From Actinomyces sp. (GTDB lineage Bacteria; Actinomycetota; Actinomycetes; Actinomycetales; Actinomycetaceae), in contig NZ_JAUMUL010000002.1 of the NCBI RefSeq assembly GCF_030530635.1, forward strand, positions 11,488-75,487: a stretch of DNA of 64,000 nucleotides. The letters run 5' to 3'. Each line of letters opens with the position of its first letter. Position 1 is the stretch's first letter. The notes beneath the pieces were generated by a model. That model made no database searches, had not been told where the DNA came from, and worked only from the letters and a program-made list of their open reading frames with translations. The translations under genes and the position numbers were made by a program. This document shows positions 16,223 to 25,359 of the stretch, piece by piece.

Positions 16223-17071
16223 TCAGCCGCCCATCGTGAAGCGGTCGGCGTTGATCGCTGCAATCACGCCGCCGTCGATCAGCAGGTCCGTGCCGGTGAT
16301 GAAAGCCGCCTGCTCGCCGAGCAGGAAGGCCCCGGCCGCGGCGATCTCATCGGAGGTGCCCACGCGGCGGGCGGGGGAGGCGTCGATCATCGCCTGGTAG
16401 CCCTCTCCGGCGGCACGGAACTCGTCGTAGGCGAGTGGCGTGACGATGATGCCGGGGCTGATCGTGTTGATGCGGGCGCCCCGATCGCCCCAGGAGGTGG
16501 CGGCCGCCGTGCGCACCCGCAGGTGGTTGGCGCGCTTGGCAACCATGTAGGCGACTCCGGAGTTGGCCACGGCGTCGTGCTTGACGAAGTCGAGTTCGGC
16601 GAGCTCCTCGGTGGGGGTCAGCGCCAGCTGACGCTCCACCTTCTCGCTCAGGCGCATCATGTGGCCCGCCTGACTGGAGATGACCAGGCCGGCACCTCCG
16701 CGCGCGATGACGCCGCCGAAGACGTCGATCGCCATGGCGGTGGCCACCAGATCCAGGGCCACGATGTGCTCGGCCGAGGACTGGTTGGGGGAGGCTCCGG
16801 CCGTGTCGATGAAGTAGCGGACCTCGCCCAGGGAGGCGGCCTTGGCGGCGAAGGCCTCGACGCTGGCCCGGTCCAGTGCGTCCACCGGCTGGGTGTCCAC
16901 CTCGTATCCGGAGGCGGCCAGATCGTGGGCGACGGTCTGAAGGTTCTTCTCGGAGATGTCGCCGAGCAGAATCTGCTTGCCGTTGGCGATGCGTCGGACG
17001 ATGGCGGTGCCCATGGCGCCGGCACCGAGCAGCGCGACAACGGGGAGGTTCTCATTGCGGTCAAAGATCAT
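16223..17071 (-). CDS. SDR-family oxidoreductase
   Basis: A 282-residue short-chain dehydrogenase/reductase. The ATG at 17071 is used because GAGAGGA precedes it; an upstream TTG at 17086 is weaker. The N-terminal dinucleotide site is GAGAMGTAIVRRI, closer to the GxGxxG of extended Rossmann folds than the usual TGxxxGxG. Later, GVAYMVAKRAN supplies the catalytic YxxxK, SPGIIVTPLA follows, and the C-terminus ITGTDLLIDGGV is typical of SDRs. It lies 50 bases downstream of the aldo/keto reductase on the same strand, so the two are probably co-transcribed. The substrate is unknown. Confidence 0.85.
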   Translation of the reverse strand: MIFDRNENLPVVALLGAGAMGTAIVRRIANGKQILLGDISEKNLQTVAHDLAASGYEVDTQPVDALDRASVEAFAAKAASLGEVRYFIDTAGASPNQSSAEHIVALDLVATAMAIDVFGGVIARGGAGLVISSQAGHMMRLSEKVERQLALTPTEELAELDFVKHDAVANSGVAYMVAKRANHLRVRTAAATSWGDRGARINTISPGIIVTPLAYDEFRAAGEGYQAMIDASPARRVGTSDEIAAAGAFLLGEQAAFITGTDLLIDGGVIAAINADRFTMGG

Positions 17072-17120
17072 TGGGGTTCCTCTCAAGTAGTTGGTGGACT
17101 GCTTGTTGGGTGCGGAGTGC

Positions 17121-17996
17121 TCAGTCGGCCGGCGCCCATGCGCCGAGGTTCTTCTCCTGGTCGGCCAGGGAGACGTTGTAGAAGCGACTGCCGTTGGCGA
17201 GTGCGGCCACGCGCTCCATCTCCGCCTCGGTCAGGGTGAAGTCGAAGATGTCCATGTTGGCGGCAATATGCTCGGGGTTGGTGGACTTGGGGAAGATGAT
17301 GTTCCCCTTCTGGATGTGCCAGCGCAGAATCACCTGGGCGGGCGTCTTGCCATACTTGGTGCCGAACTCGGCGAAGAGCGGCTCGTCGAGCAGGCCGGCA
17401 TCGCCGTGACCGAGCGGGTACCAGCTCTCGATGAGCGTGCCATAGGGGGCCATACGCTCGCGCAGCTCGTCCTGCGGGTAGTAGGGATGGCACTCCACCT
17501 GGTTGACCGACGGCTTGATGGTGGCTGCGGCCATGAGGTCCTCCAGGTTGGCGGACTCGAAGTTGGAGATGCCGATGGACCGCACCTTGCCGGCCGCGAC
17601 GGCGCGCTCCATGTCCTTCCACGCGCCCTTGTAGTCCCCGACCTGCTGATGGAGCAGCAGCAGGTCGATGTAGTCGGTGTCCAGGCGCTCCAGCATCTTG
17701 TCAATGGCGGCCGCGGTGGCGCCCTCGCCATACTCACTGGGCCACAGCTTGGTGGTGATCCAGATGTCTGAGCGGTCGATGCCGCTGGCCTTGACCGCGC
17801 GGCCCACGGAGCGTTCGTTCTGGTAGGCGTGCGCGGTGTCGATGTGGCGGTAGCCCAGCCGCAGGGCCTCGGCGACGGCGGTCTCGGTGGGTTCGCCGTC
17901 GGGCACGAGGTACACGCCCATGCCGAACTGGGGGATGCGGTTGCCGTCGTTGAGGGTGAGGTAGGTCTGGTGCTTCAGGGTCGATGCGGGGGCCAT
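17121..17996 (-). CDS. Aldo/keto reductase (2,5-diketogluconate reductase-like)
   Basis: A 291-residue NADPH-dependent aldo/keto reductase of the compact AKR5-like type. The catalytic tetrad is intact: Asp and Tyr in DTAHAYQNE, Lys in ITTKLW, His in LLLLHQQ. The C-terminal phosphate-binding signature IIFPKSTNPEHI is present. It reduces carbonyls of sugars or small ketones; the physiological substrate cannot be read from sequence. It precedes the SDR gene and probably forms a two-gene unit with it. Confidence 0.9.
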   Translation of the reverse strand: MAPASTLKHQTYLTLNDGNRIPQFGMGVYLVPDGEPTETAVAEALRLGYRHIDTAHAYQNERSVGRAVKASGIDRSDIWITTKLWPSEYGEGATAAAIDKMLERLDTDYIDLLLLHQQVGDYKGAWKDMERAVAAGKVRSIGISNFESANLEDLMAAATIKPSVNQVECHPYYPQDELRERMAPYGTLIESWYPLGHGDAGLLDEPLFAEFGTKYGKTPAQVILRWHIQKGNIIFPKSTNPEHIAANMDIFDFTLTEAEMERVAALANGSRFYNVSLADQEKNLGAWAPAD

Positions 17997-18239
17997 GCGG
18001 GAGTCCTCTCTGCTCAGCGGTTCGCTGTGCCCAACTTACGGGCGTGCGGGGCGTGGCGTCGATGGTCTCTTTCGGTACGAATGGGTGGATAAGCAACTCG
18101 GGAGGCAATTTGGTGCCGTTAACTGCCGCGGCCCGGTCTCGGGGCGAGCAGGGACACGCGGCCGAGGAGGAGATCATCCGCTCTGGTGATGCGGCTCGAC
18201 TGACTGCATCTGCCCGTCACGACGCCAGAACACCGACTG

Positions 18240-18303
18240 TAATGACGCCATGTGCCTGGTTGAAGCGACGCCAACTGCCCGGTTAGAATAAAGCCAACTC
18301 TAG
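18240..18303 (+). promoter_or_regulatory. Promoter with three iterated ~22-bp repeats, DUF4143 gene 1
   Basis: Three degenerate units of 22-23 bases lie in tandem: TAATGACGCCATGTGCCTGG (18240-), GAAGCGACGCCAACTGCCC (18262-) and AGAATAAAGCCAACTCTAGG (18285-). A promoter overlaps them: -35 TTGAAG (18260-18265) and -10 TAGAAT (18284-18289), spacer 18. The period of about two helical turns fits operator iteration, perhaps for autoregulation. A similar array precedes the second DUF4143 gene. Confidence 0.5.
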
Positions 18304-18343
18304 GACTGGGGTGGGTTTCGCGCAGGATCTCAGGAGGAAGTCG

Positions 18344-19606
18344 ATGGCCGACGTGAGCTACCGGCATCGTGTCGTTGACCCGCTTATCAGCGAAATCCTG
18401 GGCTACTCAGGTGGTCTTCTCATCGAAGGCGTGCGCGACTGCGGCAAGACCATGACCGGACGGCAGCATGCCGCATCCGAGGTCGCTCTGGACTCGGGCC
18501 TGCCGCAGATTCACGCTGCGCTTGACCTTGATCCTGCGCTGCTGCTGGAAGGGGATACTCCCAGGCTGATCGACGAGTGGCAGCTTGCGCCAGACCTGTG
18601 GAACGCGGTACGGCGGGAGGTTGACGCCAGGCAACGCCCCGGACAGTTCATACTCGCCGGTTCCTCGGTTCCCGCCGAGGATGCTACGCGGCACTCTGGC
18701 GCCCACCGGATCTCCAGGGTGCGTCTGCGTCCGATGACTCTGTTCGAGCGCGGCCTGGGTGCAGGGAGCGTTTCGTTGGCGGCACTGTTCGACGGCGAGG
18801 AGCCGCCACCCGCGCTTGACTCCGGCACGAGTGTCCGGGAGGCGCTGGATGCGCTGGTTCACGGCGGCTGGCCGGGCGACGTCGATGCCACGACCGCACA
18901 GGCACAGCGGCATCTGCGCGACTATGTGGAGGACGTTGTCAACATCGACATGGGGCGGCTCGATGGGGAGCCGCGCCGCGATCCGATCAGGTTGCGAGCG
19001 CTTATACGCTCGCTTGCGCGCCATATCGCCACCGAGGCTTCGTTCACCACCATCGCGAAGGACGTGACGACTCAGGCGCTCAGCGCGGAGACGGCAGCGA
19101 GCTACATCAATGCCCTTAGGCGGCTCTTCATTGTCGAGGAGCAGCCTGCATGGGCACCGCACTTGCGTTCATGCTACGCCGTGCGTACCTCGTCCAAGCT
19201 CCATTTCGTGGATCCTGCCCTGGCCGCAGCCATCACCGGGACCTCGGCGGAGCGCCTGATGCAGGACTTGGAGACCGCCGGGTTGTGGTTCGAGTCGCAA
19301 GTTGTGCAGCACCTGCGCACCTTCGGCGAGTTGCGGGGCGGGCACGTCTACCACTATCGGGACAAGTCGGGAAAGGAGGCCGACGCCGTCGTCGAGTTCG
19401 ATGACGGACGTTGGGCTGCTTTTGAAGTCAAATTAGGGCAACGGCAGATAGTGAAGGCCCAGGACTCCCTAGCCGCGTTCGTGGCGGACATTGACACGCG
19501 ACGTACGCCCGCGCCGGTCTTCACCGCCGTCGTGACCGCCGACGGGCCCACCATGAAGCTGGCCGACGGCGTCCTGACCTTTCCCCTGAGCGCCCTGCGC
19601 CCGTGA
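18344..19606 (+). CDS. DUF4143-type ATPase 1
   Basis: About 420 residues from an ATG with GGAGGAAG upstream; an earlier in-frame ATG at 18311 lacks a ribosome site. It has a P-loop (GVRDCGKT, residues 29-36), a Walker B-like LIDEWQ (D77, E78), a sensor-like ILAGSS, and the C-terminal DUF4143 region with HYRDKSGKEADAVVEF and FEVKLG, which resembles a PD-(D/E)xK fold. Such ATPases are common, often multicopy, and poorly characterised; toxin-antitoxin-like or DNA-related roles have been suggested. Its closest companion here is the gene at 21705. Confidence 0.85.
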   Translation: MADVSYRHRVVDPLISEILGYSGGLLIEGVRDCGKTMTGRQHAASEVALDSGLPQIHAALDLDPALLLEGDTPRLIDEWQLAPDLWNAVRREVDARQRPGQFILAGSSVPAEDATRHSGAHRISRVRLRPMTLFERGLGAGSVSLAALFDGEEPPPALDSGTSVREALDALVHGGWPGDVDATTAQAQRHLRDYVEDVVNIDMGRLDGEPRRDPIRLRALIRSLARHIATEASFTTIAKDVTTQALSAETAASYINALRRLFIVEEQPAWAPHLRSCYAVRTSSKLHFVDPALAAAITGTSAERLMQDLETAGLWFESQVVQHLRTFGELRGGHVYHYRDKSGKEADAVVEFDDGRWAAFEVKLGQRQIVKAQDSLAAFVADIDTRRTPAPVFTAVVTADGPTMKLADGVLTFPLSALRP

Positions 19607-19715
19607 GCGGTGATTGGGGAGGCTGTGATGCAACAGCCCGTTGCTCGACGGCGTGTGCCGGCTGTGCTGTTCTTATGTGGCGGCATCACCGGGAGCCGCG
19701 GAAAAGGAGACCGAC

Positions 19716-20168
19716 ATGGCAATCGGAGAAGTAATCGCCGAGGTTAGGGCGTCGCAGGGGATGACGCAGGATGAACTGGCACAGCGGGTCATGGTGACCC
19801 GGCAGGCGGTCTCACGCTGGGAGACCGGCGCCACCACGCCTGGCATTGACATGTGCAAGCTGCTGGCCGCCGCGCTGGATGTGCCGGTCACGCGCCTCCT
19901 TGAGGCGCCGCCCGGCCCACACTGCCAGAGCTGCGGCATGCCCATTCCGAAGGAGGAGCAGCACGGCAAGGAGATGGACGGGACCAAGTCCGAGGACTAC
20001 TGCGCCTGGTGCTACCAGGACGGCGCCTTCGTCGGCCCGGAGACACTGGAAGAGGTGATTGAGCACAGCGCTCCTTACATGTCCGAAGGCGTGCATATTA
20101 CCGAGGATGAGGCCGTCTCTTACATGAGCGCGGTGCTGCCTCAGCTGCGCCGCTGGAGGGAGCAGTAG
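19716..20168 (+). CDS. XRE-family regulator with zinc-ribbon domain
   Basis: A 150-residue protein; the ATG at 19716 follows AAAAGGAGA. Residues 1-60 form a Cro/CI-type helix-turn-helix (MTQDELAQRVMVTRQAVSRW). The C-terminal half begins with HCQSCGMPIPKE and continues with YCAWCYQDGAFV, two CxxC knuckles typical of the putative zinc-ribbon domain fused to such regulators. It probably senses a signal through the metal-binding domain. It follows the DUF4143 gene by about 110 bases on the same strand and might regulate it. Confidence 0.85.
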   Translation: MAIGEVIAEVRASQGMTQDELAQRVMVTRQAVSRWETGATTPGIDMCKLLAAALDVPVTRLLEAPPGPHCQSCGMPIPKEEQHGKEMDGTKSEDYCAWCYQDGAFVGPETLEEVIEHSAPYMSEGVHITEDEAVSYMSAVLPQLRRWREQ

Positions 20169-20290
20169 CCCCTCGGTTCCGGCCCGGTCGGGCGCGTTTG
20201 CGCAGGGCAGGATTGGTCTGTTCCAGGCCGCAGGCAGGCTGCTGAGTCTGACGGAAACTCATCGGGTGCGCCTTCGTGCTGTCAGGCACG

Positions 20291-20352
20291 AAAGCCAAAA
20301 ACGAGTCAGCGCTCCGATCCGCGTCGAATGGGCGGCGGGGCGCTGACTCGTT
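20291..20352 (-). terminator. Rho-independent terminator
   Basis: AACGAGTCAGCGC (20300-20312) and GCGCTGACTCGTT (20340-20352) form a perfect 13-bp stem with a 27-base loop. Read on the minus strand the stem is followed by TTTGGCTTT. It lies 17 bases beyond the stop of the minus-strand DUF4352 gene. Confidence 0.75.
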
Positions 20353-20368
20353 GGATGCGGTCAGTGGG

Positions 20369-21208
20369 TCACTTGACCGCGACGAAGGCCTTGTTAGCGA
20401 GCAGGCCGGGCTGCACCGCGAGCACGCCGTCCTGGGCGGATGCGGAGGGGACAGCAATGGCTTCGTTGCCCGTGACGCTGCCGCCGTTGTACAGGGTGGT
20501 CAACGTGTCGATCTCGTCGGGGGCCACGGCGAGCGTGTCGCTGCCGTCGATGGTCACGCCGTCAGCGGTCACGTAATTGACGGTGACGAATGCGGGCATG
20601 CCGCCATCCGGATCGTCCCCCACGTAGGTGACCGTGTAGTTGATGAGAATGTACTCGTCACCATCCGCAGGTGAGTCATTGAAGGGGTTTTCCGCGATGA
20701 CTTCGGCCGTGGCGTCGAATGTCACTGAGTTTACTACCACCTTCCACTCGTCGCTGCTGATCTCGCTGCCCAGCGCGGCAGGGTTCTCGCGCGTGCCGGT
20801 GTCTGTGCCTGTGGGCGCCTTGCCGTTGCTGTTCGAGCCTGCCCCGTCGGTCGAGGCCGAGTCGGTGGTGCTTGAGACGACGGTGTCGGAGCTGGTGCCC
20901 AAGGCGTCGTCCAGGGCGTTAGAGGCCACGACGAGGAACACCAGTACGGCGACCGCGGTTCCCACGATTGACAGGACGATGGCGGTGATGCCCTGCCAGC
21001 GGGTGTGGCCCTTCTGGAACAGTGATACCAGCCCGAGAATGAAGGATATTGGAAGCAGAATCCACCCGGCGATGAGGGCGCCGGGGATGCACGCGAGGAT
21101 GAAACCCGCGATTGCGCAGATCAGCGCGATTAGTCCAATGGTGTTGCGCTGGGCGCTCATCTGGACTGGTGCCGGTGTGGGGGGCGGGTTCTGGGCGGGA
21201 TAGGTCAT
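20369..21208 (-). CDS. Membrane-anchored DUF4190/DUF4352 protein
   Basis: A 279-residue protein; the ATG at 21208 is preceded by AGGAGC. A proline-rich N-terminus is followed by three membrane segments (about residues 22-45, 47-65 and 75-98). A Ser/Thr/Gly-rich linker then leads to an extracytoplasmic immunoglobulin-like domain of the DUF4352 type (residues ~150-279: EWKVVVNSVTF, YILINYTVTYVG). Such proteins are common at actinobacterial cell surfaces and have no assigned reaction. It is transcribed alone and has its own terminator. Confidence 0.8.
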   Translation of the reverse strand: MTYPAQNPPPTPAPVQMSAQRNTIGLIALICAIAGFILACIPGALIAGWILLPISFILGLVSLFQKGHTRWQGITAIVLSIVGTAVAVLVFLVVASNALDDALGTSSDTVVSSTTDSASTDGAGSNSNGKAPTGTDTGTRENPAALGSEISSDEWKVVVNSVTFDATAEVIAENPFNDSPADGDEYILINYTVTYVGDDPDGGMPAFVTVNYVTADGVTIDGSDTLAVAPDEIDTLTTLYNGGSVTGNEAIAVPSASAQDGVLAVQPGLLANKAFVAVK

Positions 21209-21704
21209 GACGGCTCCTGGGGTGTCGGGAACGCGGCGGTGGCAAGTTGCCGTCATATGATGATACTTGCTAGACATGACCTTACTAGCGACTTGGTTAA
21301 TTCGTTATGTTTTGGTTGTGGGAGCTATATCAACAAAGGCCTGGGTAGAACCAGGCGTGCTCATCGCCTGCGAGTGTTTGATGCATGTGTGTGCGAACCG
21401 GGCGTCCCTTGCCCGGGGTGTCTGGGGTCTGATCATGGCTGTTGAGCGCGCCGGACGCTTCGGCTCGGCTCGCGCGTGGGCATCCGTTGATCGTGCCGTA
21501 CTTGTCGACGGCGGGACCCTGGGTGTCTGCCACGCCATTTGATCGTCTACTGCACCGGCACATCCGCAAACACGAAGAGTCTGCATCGCGCCGACTGACG
21601 CAACAGAATCGGTCCAACTCACGCAATGAAACCCGTCCAACTCACGCAATCGGCTAGGCTGAGCGGCGGAGACATGCGGGTTTTCCAAGCCGGAGGAGGA
21701 ACTT
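21209..21704. other. Intergenic region with repeats
   Basis: About 500 bases with no supported gene; open frames on both strands lack motifs. GTCTACTGCACCGG (21545-21558) resembles the units of the 13979-14073 element, and 21563-21600 resembles 14293-14332. The last 115 bases hold the iterated repeats before the DUF4143 gene. Confidence 0.55.
21590..21657 (+). repeat. Three tandem 22-23-bp repeats, DUF4143 gene 2
   Basis: GCCGACTGACGCAACAGAATC (first 20 bases from 21590 are the informative part), then GTCCAACTCACGCAAT at 21612-21627 and again at 21635-21650. The last two units are identical over 16 bases with a 23-base period. TAGGCT at 21655-21660 could be a -10 box. The location and period match the array before the first DUF4143 gene. 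Confidence 0.65.
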
Positions 21705-22964
21705 ATGCACTATTTGCCGCGTGTGGCAGATGACCTACTCGCCGTCGCCCTCGCAACCAGTGGCGCTGTGCAGGTCAGGGGCCCGAAGTGGTGCGGCAAG
21801 ACCGCCACATCCCTGCAGCAGGCCGGCAGCGTCGTCTACATGCAGGATCCCGATCGCAGCCGGTCCTACCTTGCGCTCGCGGATGCCAAGCCTTCCGCGC
21901 TGCTGGAGGGGGCCACGCCGCGGCTCATCGACGAGTGGCAGATGGCACCACAGTTGTGGGACGCCGTCCGCTTCGCCGTAGACCGCCGCGGGGAGCCCGG
22001 GCAGTTCATACTCACCGGCTCGTCCACACCAACCGTCCAGGGGGCGCACTCCGGCGTTGGGCGGATCGCCACCCTGGTCATGCGGACCATGACGCTCTTC
22101 GAGTCGGAGGAGTCCACCGGGCAGGTGTCCCTGCGGGCGCTCTTCGACGGGGAGGCGGAGGTCGCGGGCATCAGTGCGCTCGATGTGGAGGACATGGCGC
22201 GGATTCTGTGCCGCGGCGGCTGGCCCGCCGCTGTCACCGCAGGTGCGACGGCATCGCCCGGAGGCCTGGCGCGCAACTACGTAGAGGGCCTGATCGACTC
22301 CGATGTCGCCCGCATGGACGGCGTCTCCCGCAACTCGACGCGCATGCGCGCACTCATGCGCGCCTACGCCCGCCACGTCTCCACCCAGGCCGCGCAGGCC
22401 ACGATCGCGGCCGATCTCACGGTTGACGATGCCGCCATGGCGCCCAACACCGTCAGCGACTACCTCGACGCATTGTCGCGCGCCTACGTGATCGAGGACC
22501 TGCCCGCCTGGAACCCGGCGCTGCGCTCTAGGACCGCGATAAGAACCAGTCCGACGCGTCACTTCGTGGACCCGTCGATCGGTGCGGCCGTCATGCGCTG
22601 GGCGCCGGCCGACCTGCTGCGCGACTTCGAAGCCTTCGGGCTGCAGTTCGAGTCGCTGTGCGTGCGCGACCTGCGCGTCTACGCCGAGGCCAACGACGGG
22701 GCGCTCTTCCACTACCGTGACAAGACCGGCCTGGAGGCCGACGCCGTCGTCGTCCTCGCCGACGGACGGTGGGCGCCGCTGGAGGTGAAGCTCGGCTCGC
22801 GCCAACTCGACGCCGCCGCCGCCCACCTGCGGCGGCTGCGCGACCGCGTGGATACGGCCCGCATGGGGGAGCCCTCCTTCCTCGCCGTGATCACCGCGGG
22901 CGCCACCGCCTACCGCCGCGACGACGGCGTCTTCGTCATCCCCCTGGCCTGCCTGCGCAACTAA
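21705..22964 (+). CDS. DUF4143-type ATPase 2
   Basis: A 419-residue ATPase, ATG preceded by GGAGGAAC. The P-loop is GPKWCGKT (residues 26-33), Walker B-like LIDEWQ (D76, E77), a sensor ILTGSS, and a DUF4143 C-terminal region with HYRDKTGLEADAVVVL and LEVKLG. It is a clear paralogue of the gene at 18344 (same motif order, similar length). It is a single gene with its own repeat-bearing promoter region. The cellular role of this family is not settled. Confidence 0.85.
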   Translation: MHYLPRVADDLLAVALATSGAVQVRGPKWCGKTATSLQQAGSVVYMQDPDRSRSYLALADAKPSALLEGATPRLIDEWQMAPQLWDAVRFAVDRRGEPGQFILTGSSTPTVQGAHSGVGRIATLVMRTMTLFESEESTGQVSLRALFDGEAEVAGISALDVEDMARILCRGGWPAAVTAGATASPGGLARNYVEGLIDSDVARMDGVSRNSTRMRALMRAYARHVSTQAAQATIAADLTVDDAAMAPNTVSDYLDALSRAYVIEDLPAWNPALRSRTAIRTSPTRHFVDPSIGAAVMRWAPADLLRDFEAFGLQFESLCVRDLRVYAEANDGALFHYRDKTGLEADAVVVLADGRWAPLEVKLGSRQLDAAAAHLRRLRDRVDTARMGEPSFLAVITAGATAYRRDDGVFVIPLACLRN

Positions 22965-22985
22965 CGGCGCCATGGACCACAACCG

Positions 22986-23706
22986 CTAGATCGCCCAGAC
23001 GGGTACCGCCTGAATGTCGCGCGTAATGGGGTAGGGCTCCCTCGTCTGGCAGATCACGTGCCCGAATCCAAGCTCGCAGCCCGTAATGCGCTCGAGGCGC
23101 AAGAAGTCCTTGATCGCTTCCACGCCTATATGGACGCCCATCTTGACCTCCACCGGGTGCAGGACATGCCCTTCCTGGATCACCAGGTCGATCTCATGTT
23201 TCTTCTGGTCGCGGTGGAACCGCACATCATGAAGGTTCGCCCCGGCGTTCATGTAGCTCTTCAGCACCTCGGATACGACGAAGGCCTCGAAGACGTGTCC
23301 GCCCGCGGCGCCGCTGCGCAACGCGTCCGGCGTCGTCCAACGGGTGAGATGGCAGACCAAACCCGTGTCCATGAAATACAGCTTCGGGGTCTTGGTGAGC
23401 CGCTTGTCGACGTTGGACCAGAATGGCTGCAGGACGCGGACGACTTCCGACGCCTGCAGTACGGACAGCCACGCTCTTGCGGTCTTGCGGTCGACCTCGG
23501 CCACTCCGGCGACATCGGACGCATTGAACAGCTGCCCTGAGCGTGCCGCGCAGGCGACCATGGTGTCCGGTACCTCTGCCTTCTTAAGCCTTCTCGGAAC
23601 GTAAGTCCCCTTCCCGGTGAGGCCGACGAACTCCCGTCACCAGGACCACCTTGCCCTGAGACAGCATCGAGTCAACGGTGTCCTCGACCTCGCGCGGTAT
23701 GTACAC
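22986..23706 (-). pseudogene. Decayed DUF4143-type ATPase
   Basis: A GTG at 23706 opens YIPREVEDTVDSMLSQGKVV and LVTGVRR, the N-terminus of this ATPase family up to the P-loop. The Walker A motif itself and most of the ATPase core are missing. After a frame change at about 23590, the C-terminal DUF4143 domain is intact (KLYFMDTGLVCHLTRW, then EIDLVIQEGHVLHPVEVK) and ends at 22986. About 190 residues have been lost. It is more distant from the other two copies in the window than they are from each other. Confidence 0.75.
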
Positions 23707-23929
23707 GGCAGCGCTCCTCTCCTGGAAGAAGCCTCGGGTGTGCTGCGGCCGTGGGATGGGGTCTGTCCGAGCCGCCGGGGTCTGCGATTGTCGGGCCGCC
23801 ACGAGGGGCACTGTCAGAACCTGGCGGTGCGGGCGCCGCTCGGGGCATGCTAAGGCCGGGGCGACGGCGTCGCTGCCCCGCGCGCCCGACGCGCACAAAC
23901 CGACTCGCGAACCCTAGGAGATTCGGACA

Positions 23930-24940
23930 ATGGAGTACACCAAGCTCGGAACCACGGACATCACCATCCCCCGCCTGTGCATCGGCGGCATGAGCTTCGG
24001 GGAGGTCTTCCCCGACTCCCACCAGTGGTCCATCGACCAGAGCGCCACTCAGGAGGTGATCGCCCGGGCGCTGGAGCTGGGCGTGAACTTCATCGACACC
24101 GCCAATGCTTACGCCCGCGGCACCAGCGAGGAGTTCATTGGTCAGTCGCTGAAGAACCTGGGGGTCAAGCGGGAGGACGTGGTGCTGGCCTCTAAGGTCT
24201 ACTTCAATGAGGGGAACCTGTCCCGGGAGGCGATCAACCGGGAGATCGAGGGCTCCCTGAAGCGCCTGGGCACCGACTATCTGGATCTGTACATCATTCA
24301 CCGCTTCGATTACGGCACGCCGATCGAGGAGACCCTGGAGGCTCTGGACGGCCTGGTGAAGGCGGGTAAGGTACGGGCGCTGGGCGCCTCGGCCATGTAC
24401 GGCTACCAGCTGCACAACCTGCAGTTGGCCGCGGATGCAAACGGTTGGACCCGCTTCGCCTCCATGCAGAACCACTACAACCTGCTCTACCGCGAGGACG
24501 AGCGCGAGTTGATTCCTGTGTGCCAGCAGTACGGCATGTCCCTGACCCCCTACAGTCCACTGGCCTCCGGACATCTGACCCGCCGTACCTGGGACTCCGA
24601 CTCCGTGCGTTCGACCACCGACAAGGTCATGAGCAGCAAGTACGACCGCGACCGTGAGATCGACATGCCCATCATCGAGCGCGTGGCCGAGACGGCGGAC
24701 AAGCACGGTGTGCCGATGGCGGATGTCGCGCTGGCCTGGCACTGGGCGCGGGGCGTGGCCGCGCCGCTGGTCGGCTGCTCGCGGCCCAGCCGGGTCGACG
24801 ACGCCGTGCGCGCCCTGGACCTGAAGCTCACCGCCGAGGAGATCTCCTACCTGGAGGAGCCCTACCAGCCTCACGAGCTGGTTGGCCCCCTCGCCCGTCC
24901 CGGCGACAAGCCGCTGGCCGGCACTGCCGTGAGCAAATAA
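23930..24940 (+). CDS. Aldo/keto reductase (YajO/YhdN-like)
   Basis: A 336-residue aldo/keto reductase; the ATG follows CCTAGGAG. The catalytic residues are present: Asp and Tyr in FIDTANAYARG, Lys in LASKVYF, His in LYIIHRFD. VGCSRPSRVDDAV forms the C-terminal cofactor-binding signature. Its length and the insert after the His match the larger family members related to E. coli YajO. The substrate is unknown. It is monocistronic, with a terminator 22 bases after the stop. Confidence 0.9.
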   Translation: MEYTKLGTTDITIPRLCIGGMSFGEVFPDSHQWSIDQSATQEVIARALELGVNFIDTANAYARGTSEEFIGQSLKNLGVKREDVVLASKVYFNEGNLSREAINREIEGSLKRLGTDYLDLYIIHRFDYGTPIEETLEALDGLVKAGKVRALGASAMYGYQLHNLQLAADANGWTRFASMQNHYNLLYREDERELIPVCQQYGMSLTPYSPLASGHLTRRTWDSDSVRSTTDKVMSSKYDRDREIDMPIIERVAETADKHGVPMADVALAWHWARGVAAPLVGCSRPSRVDDAVRALDLKLTAEEISYLEEPYQPHELVGPLARPGDKPLAGTAVSK

Positions 24941-24961
24941 CCGGATCACGATCAGAATCGC

Positions 24962-25000
24962 TCCGCCCCGGCCATGGCTCGCTGCCTTTGCCGGGGCGGA
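24962..25000 (+). terminator. Terminator hairpin after aldo/keto reductase
   Basis: TCCGCCCCGGC (24962-24972) and GCCGGGGCGGA (24990-25000) form a perfect 11-bp stem with a 17-base loop, followed by CTTGCGTTTC. The position 22 bases after the stop codon supports a terminator. Confidence 0.7.
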
Positions 25001-25124
25001 CTTGCGTTTCGTACACGGAGTGGGCAAGTGCGGCGTCGCAGTGGCGTCGGACAAGAAGCAGGTGGCGGCAGGGCTGGACGGGGGCACACCGAGCCGGTAA
25101 TGTCAGAAGCATGAGGAAGTAGCG

Positions 25125-25256
25125 ATGCCCCACGGGCACACGGAATCCGAACCGACCATGACTAACCCATGGAGCCGTGTCCGGGGTGCAGCATCGTTGA
25201 CCTCCCATACCGATCAGCCGCGTTGTTTGAGCCTGTCCGGTTGCTGCAGGACGTGA
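25125..25256 (+). CDS. Possible leader peptide of the ABC-F gene
   Basis: A 43-codon open frame starts at an ATG with AGGAAG seven bases upstream, begins MPHGHTESEP and ends SLSGCCRT. It stops about 100 bases before the ABC-F start. Leader peptides that cause ribosome-mediated attenuation are known upstream of antibiotic-resistance ABC-F genes. No attenuator hairpin was worked out here, so this is a weak call. Confidence 0.25.
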   Translation: MPHGHTESEPTMTNPWSRVRGAASLTSHTDQPRCLSLSGCCRT

Positions 25257-25359
25257 GCGCAGCCCCAATGCAATGGTCATCACTGCGCGGCCCCACTGGA
25301 TCGGAGTTTCCGCGAACAGCCTGCACCGCCGCACGGCCTCCTACCCCGAGGAGGCCCGC

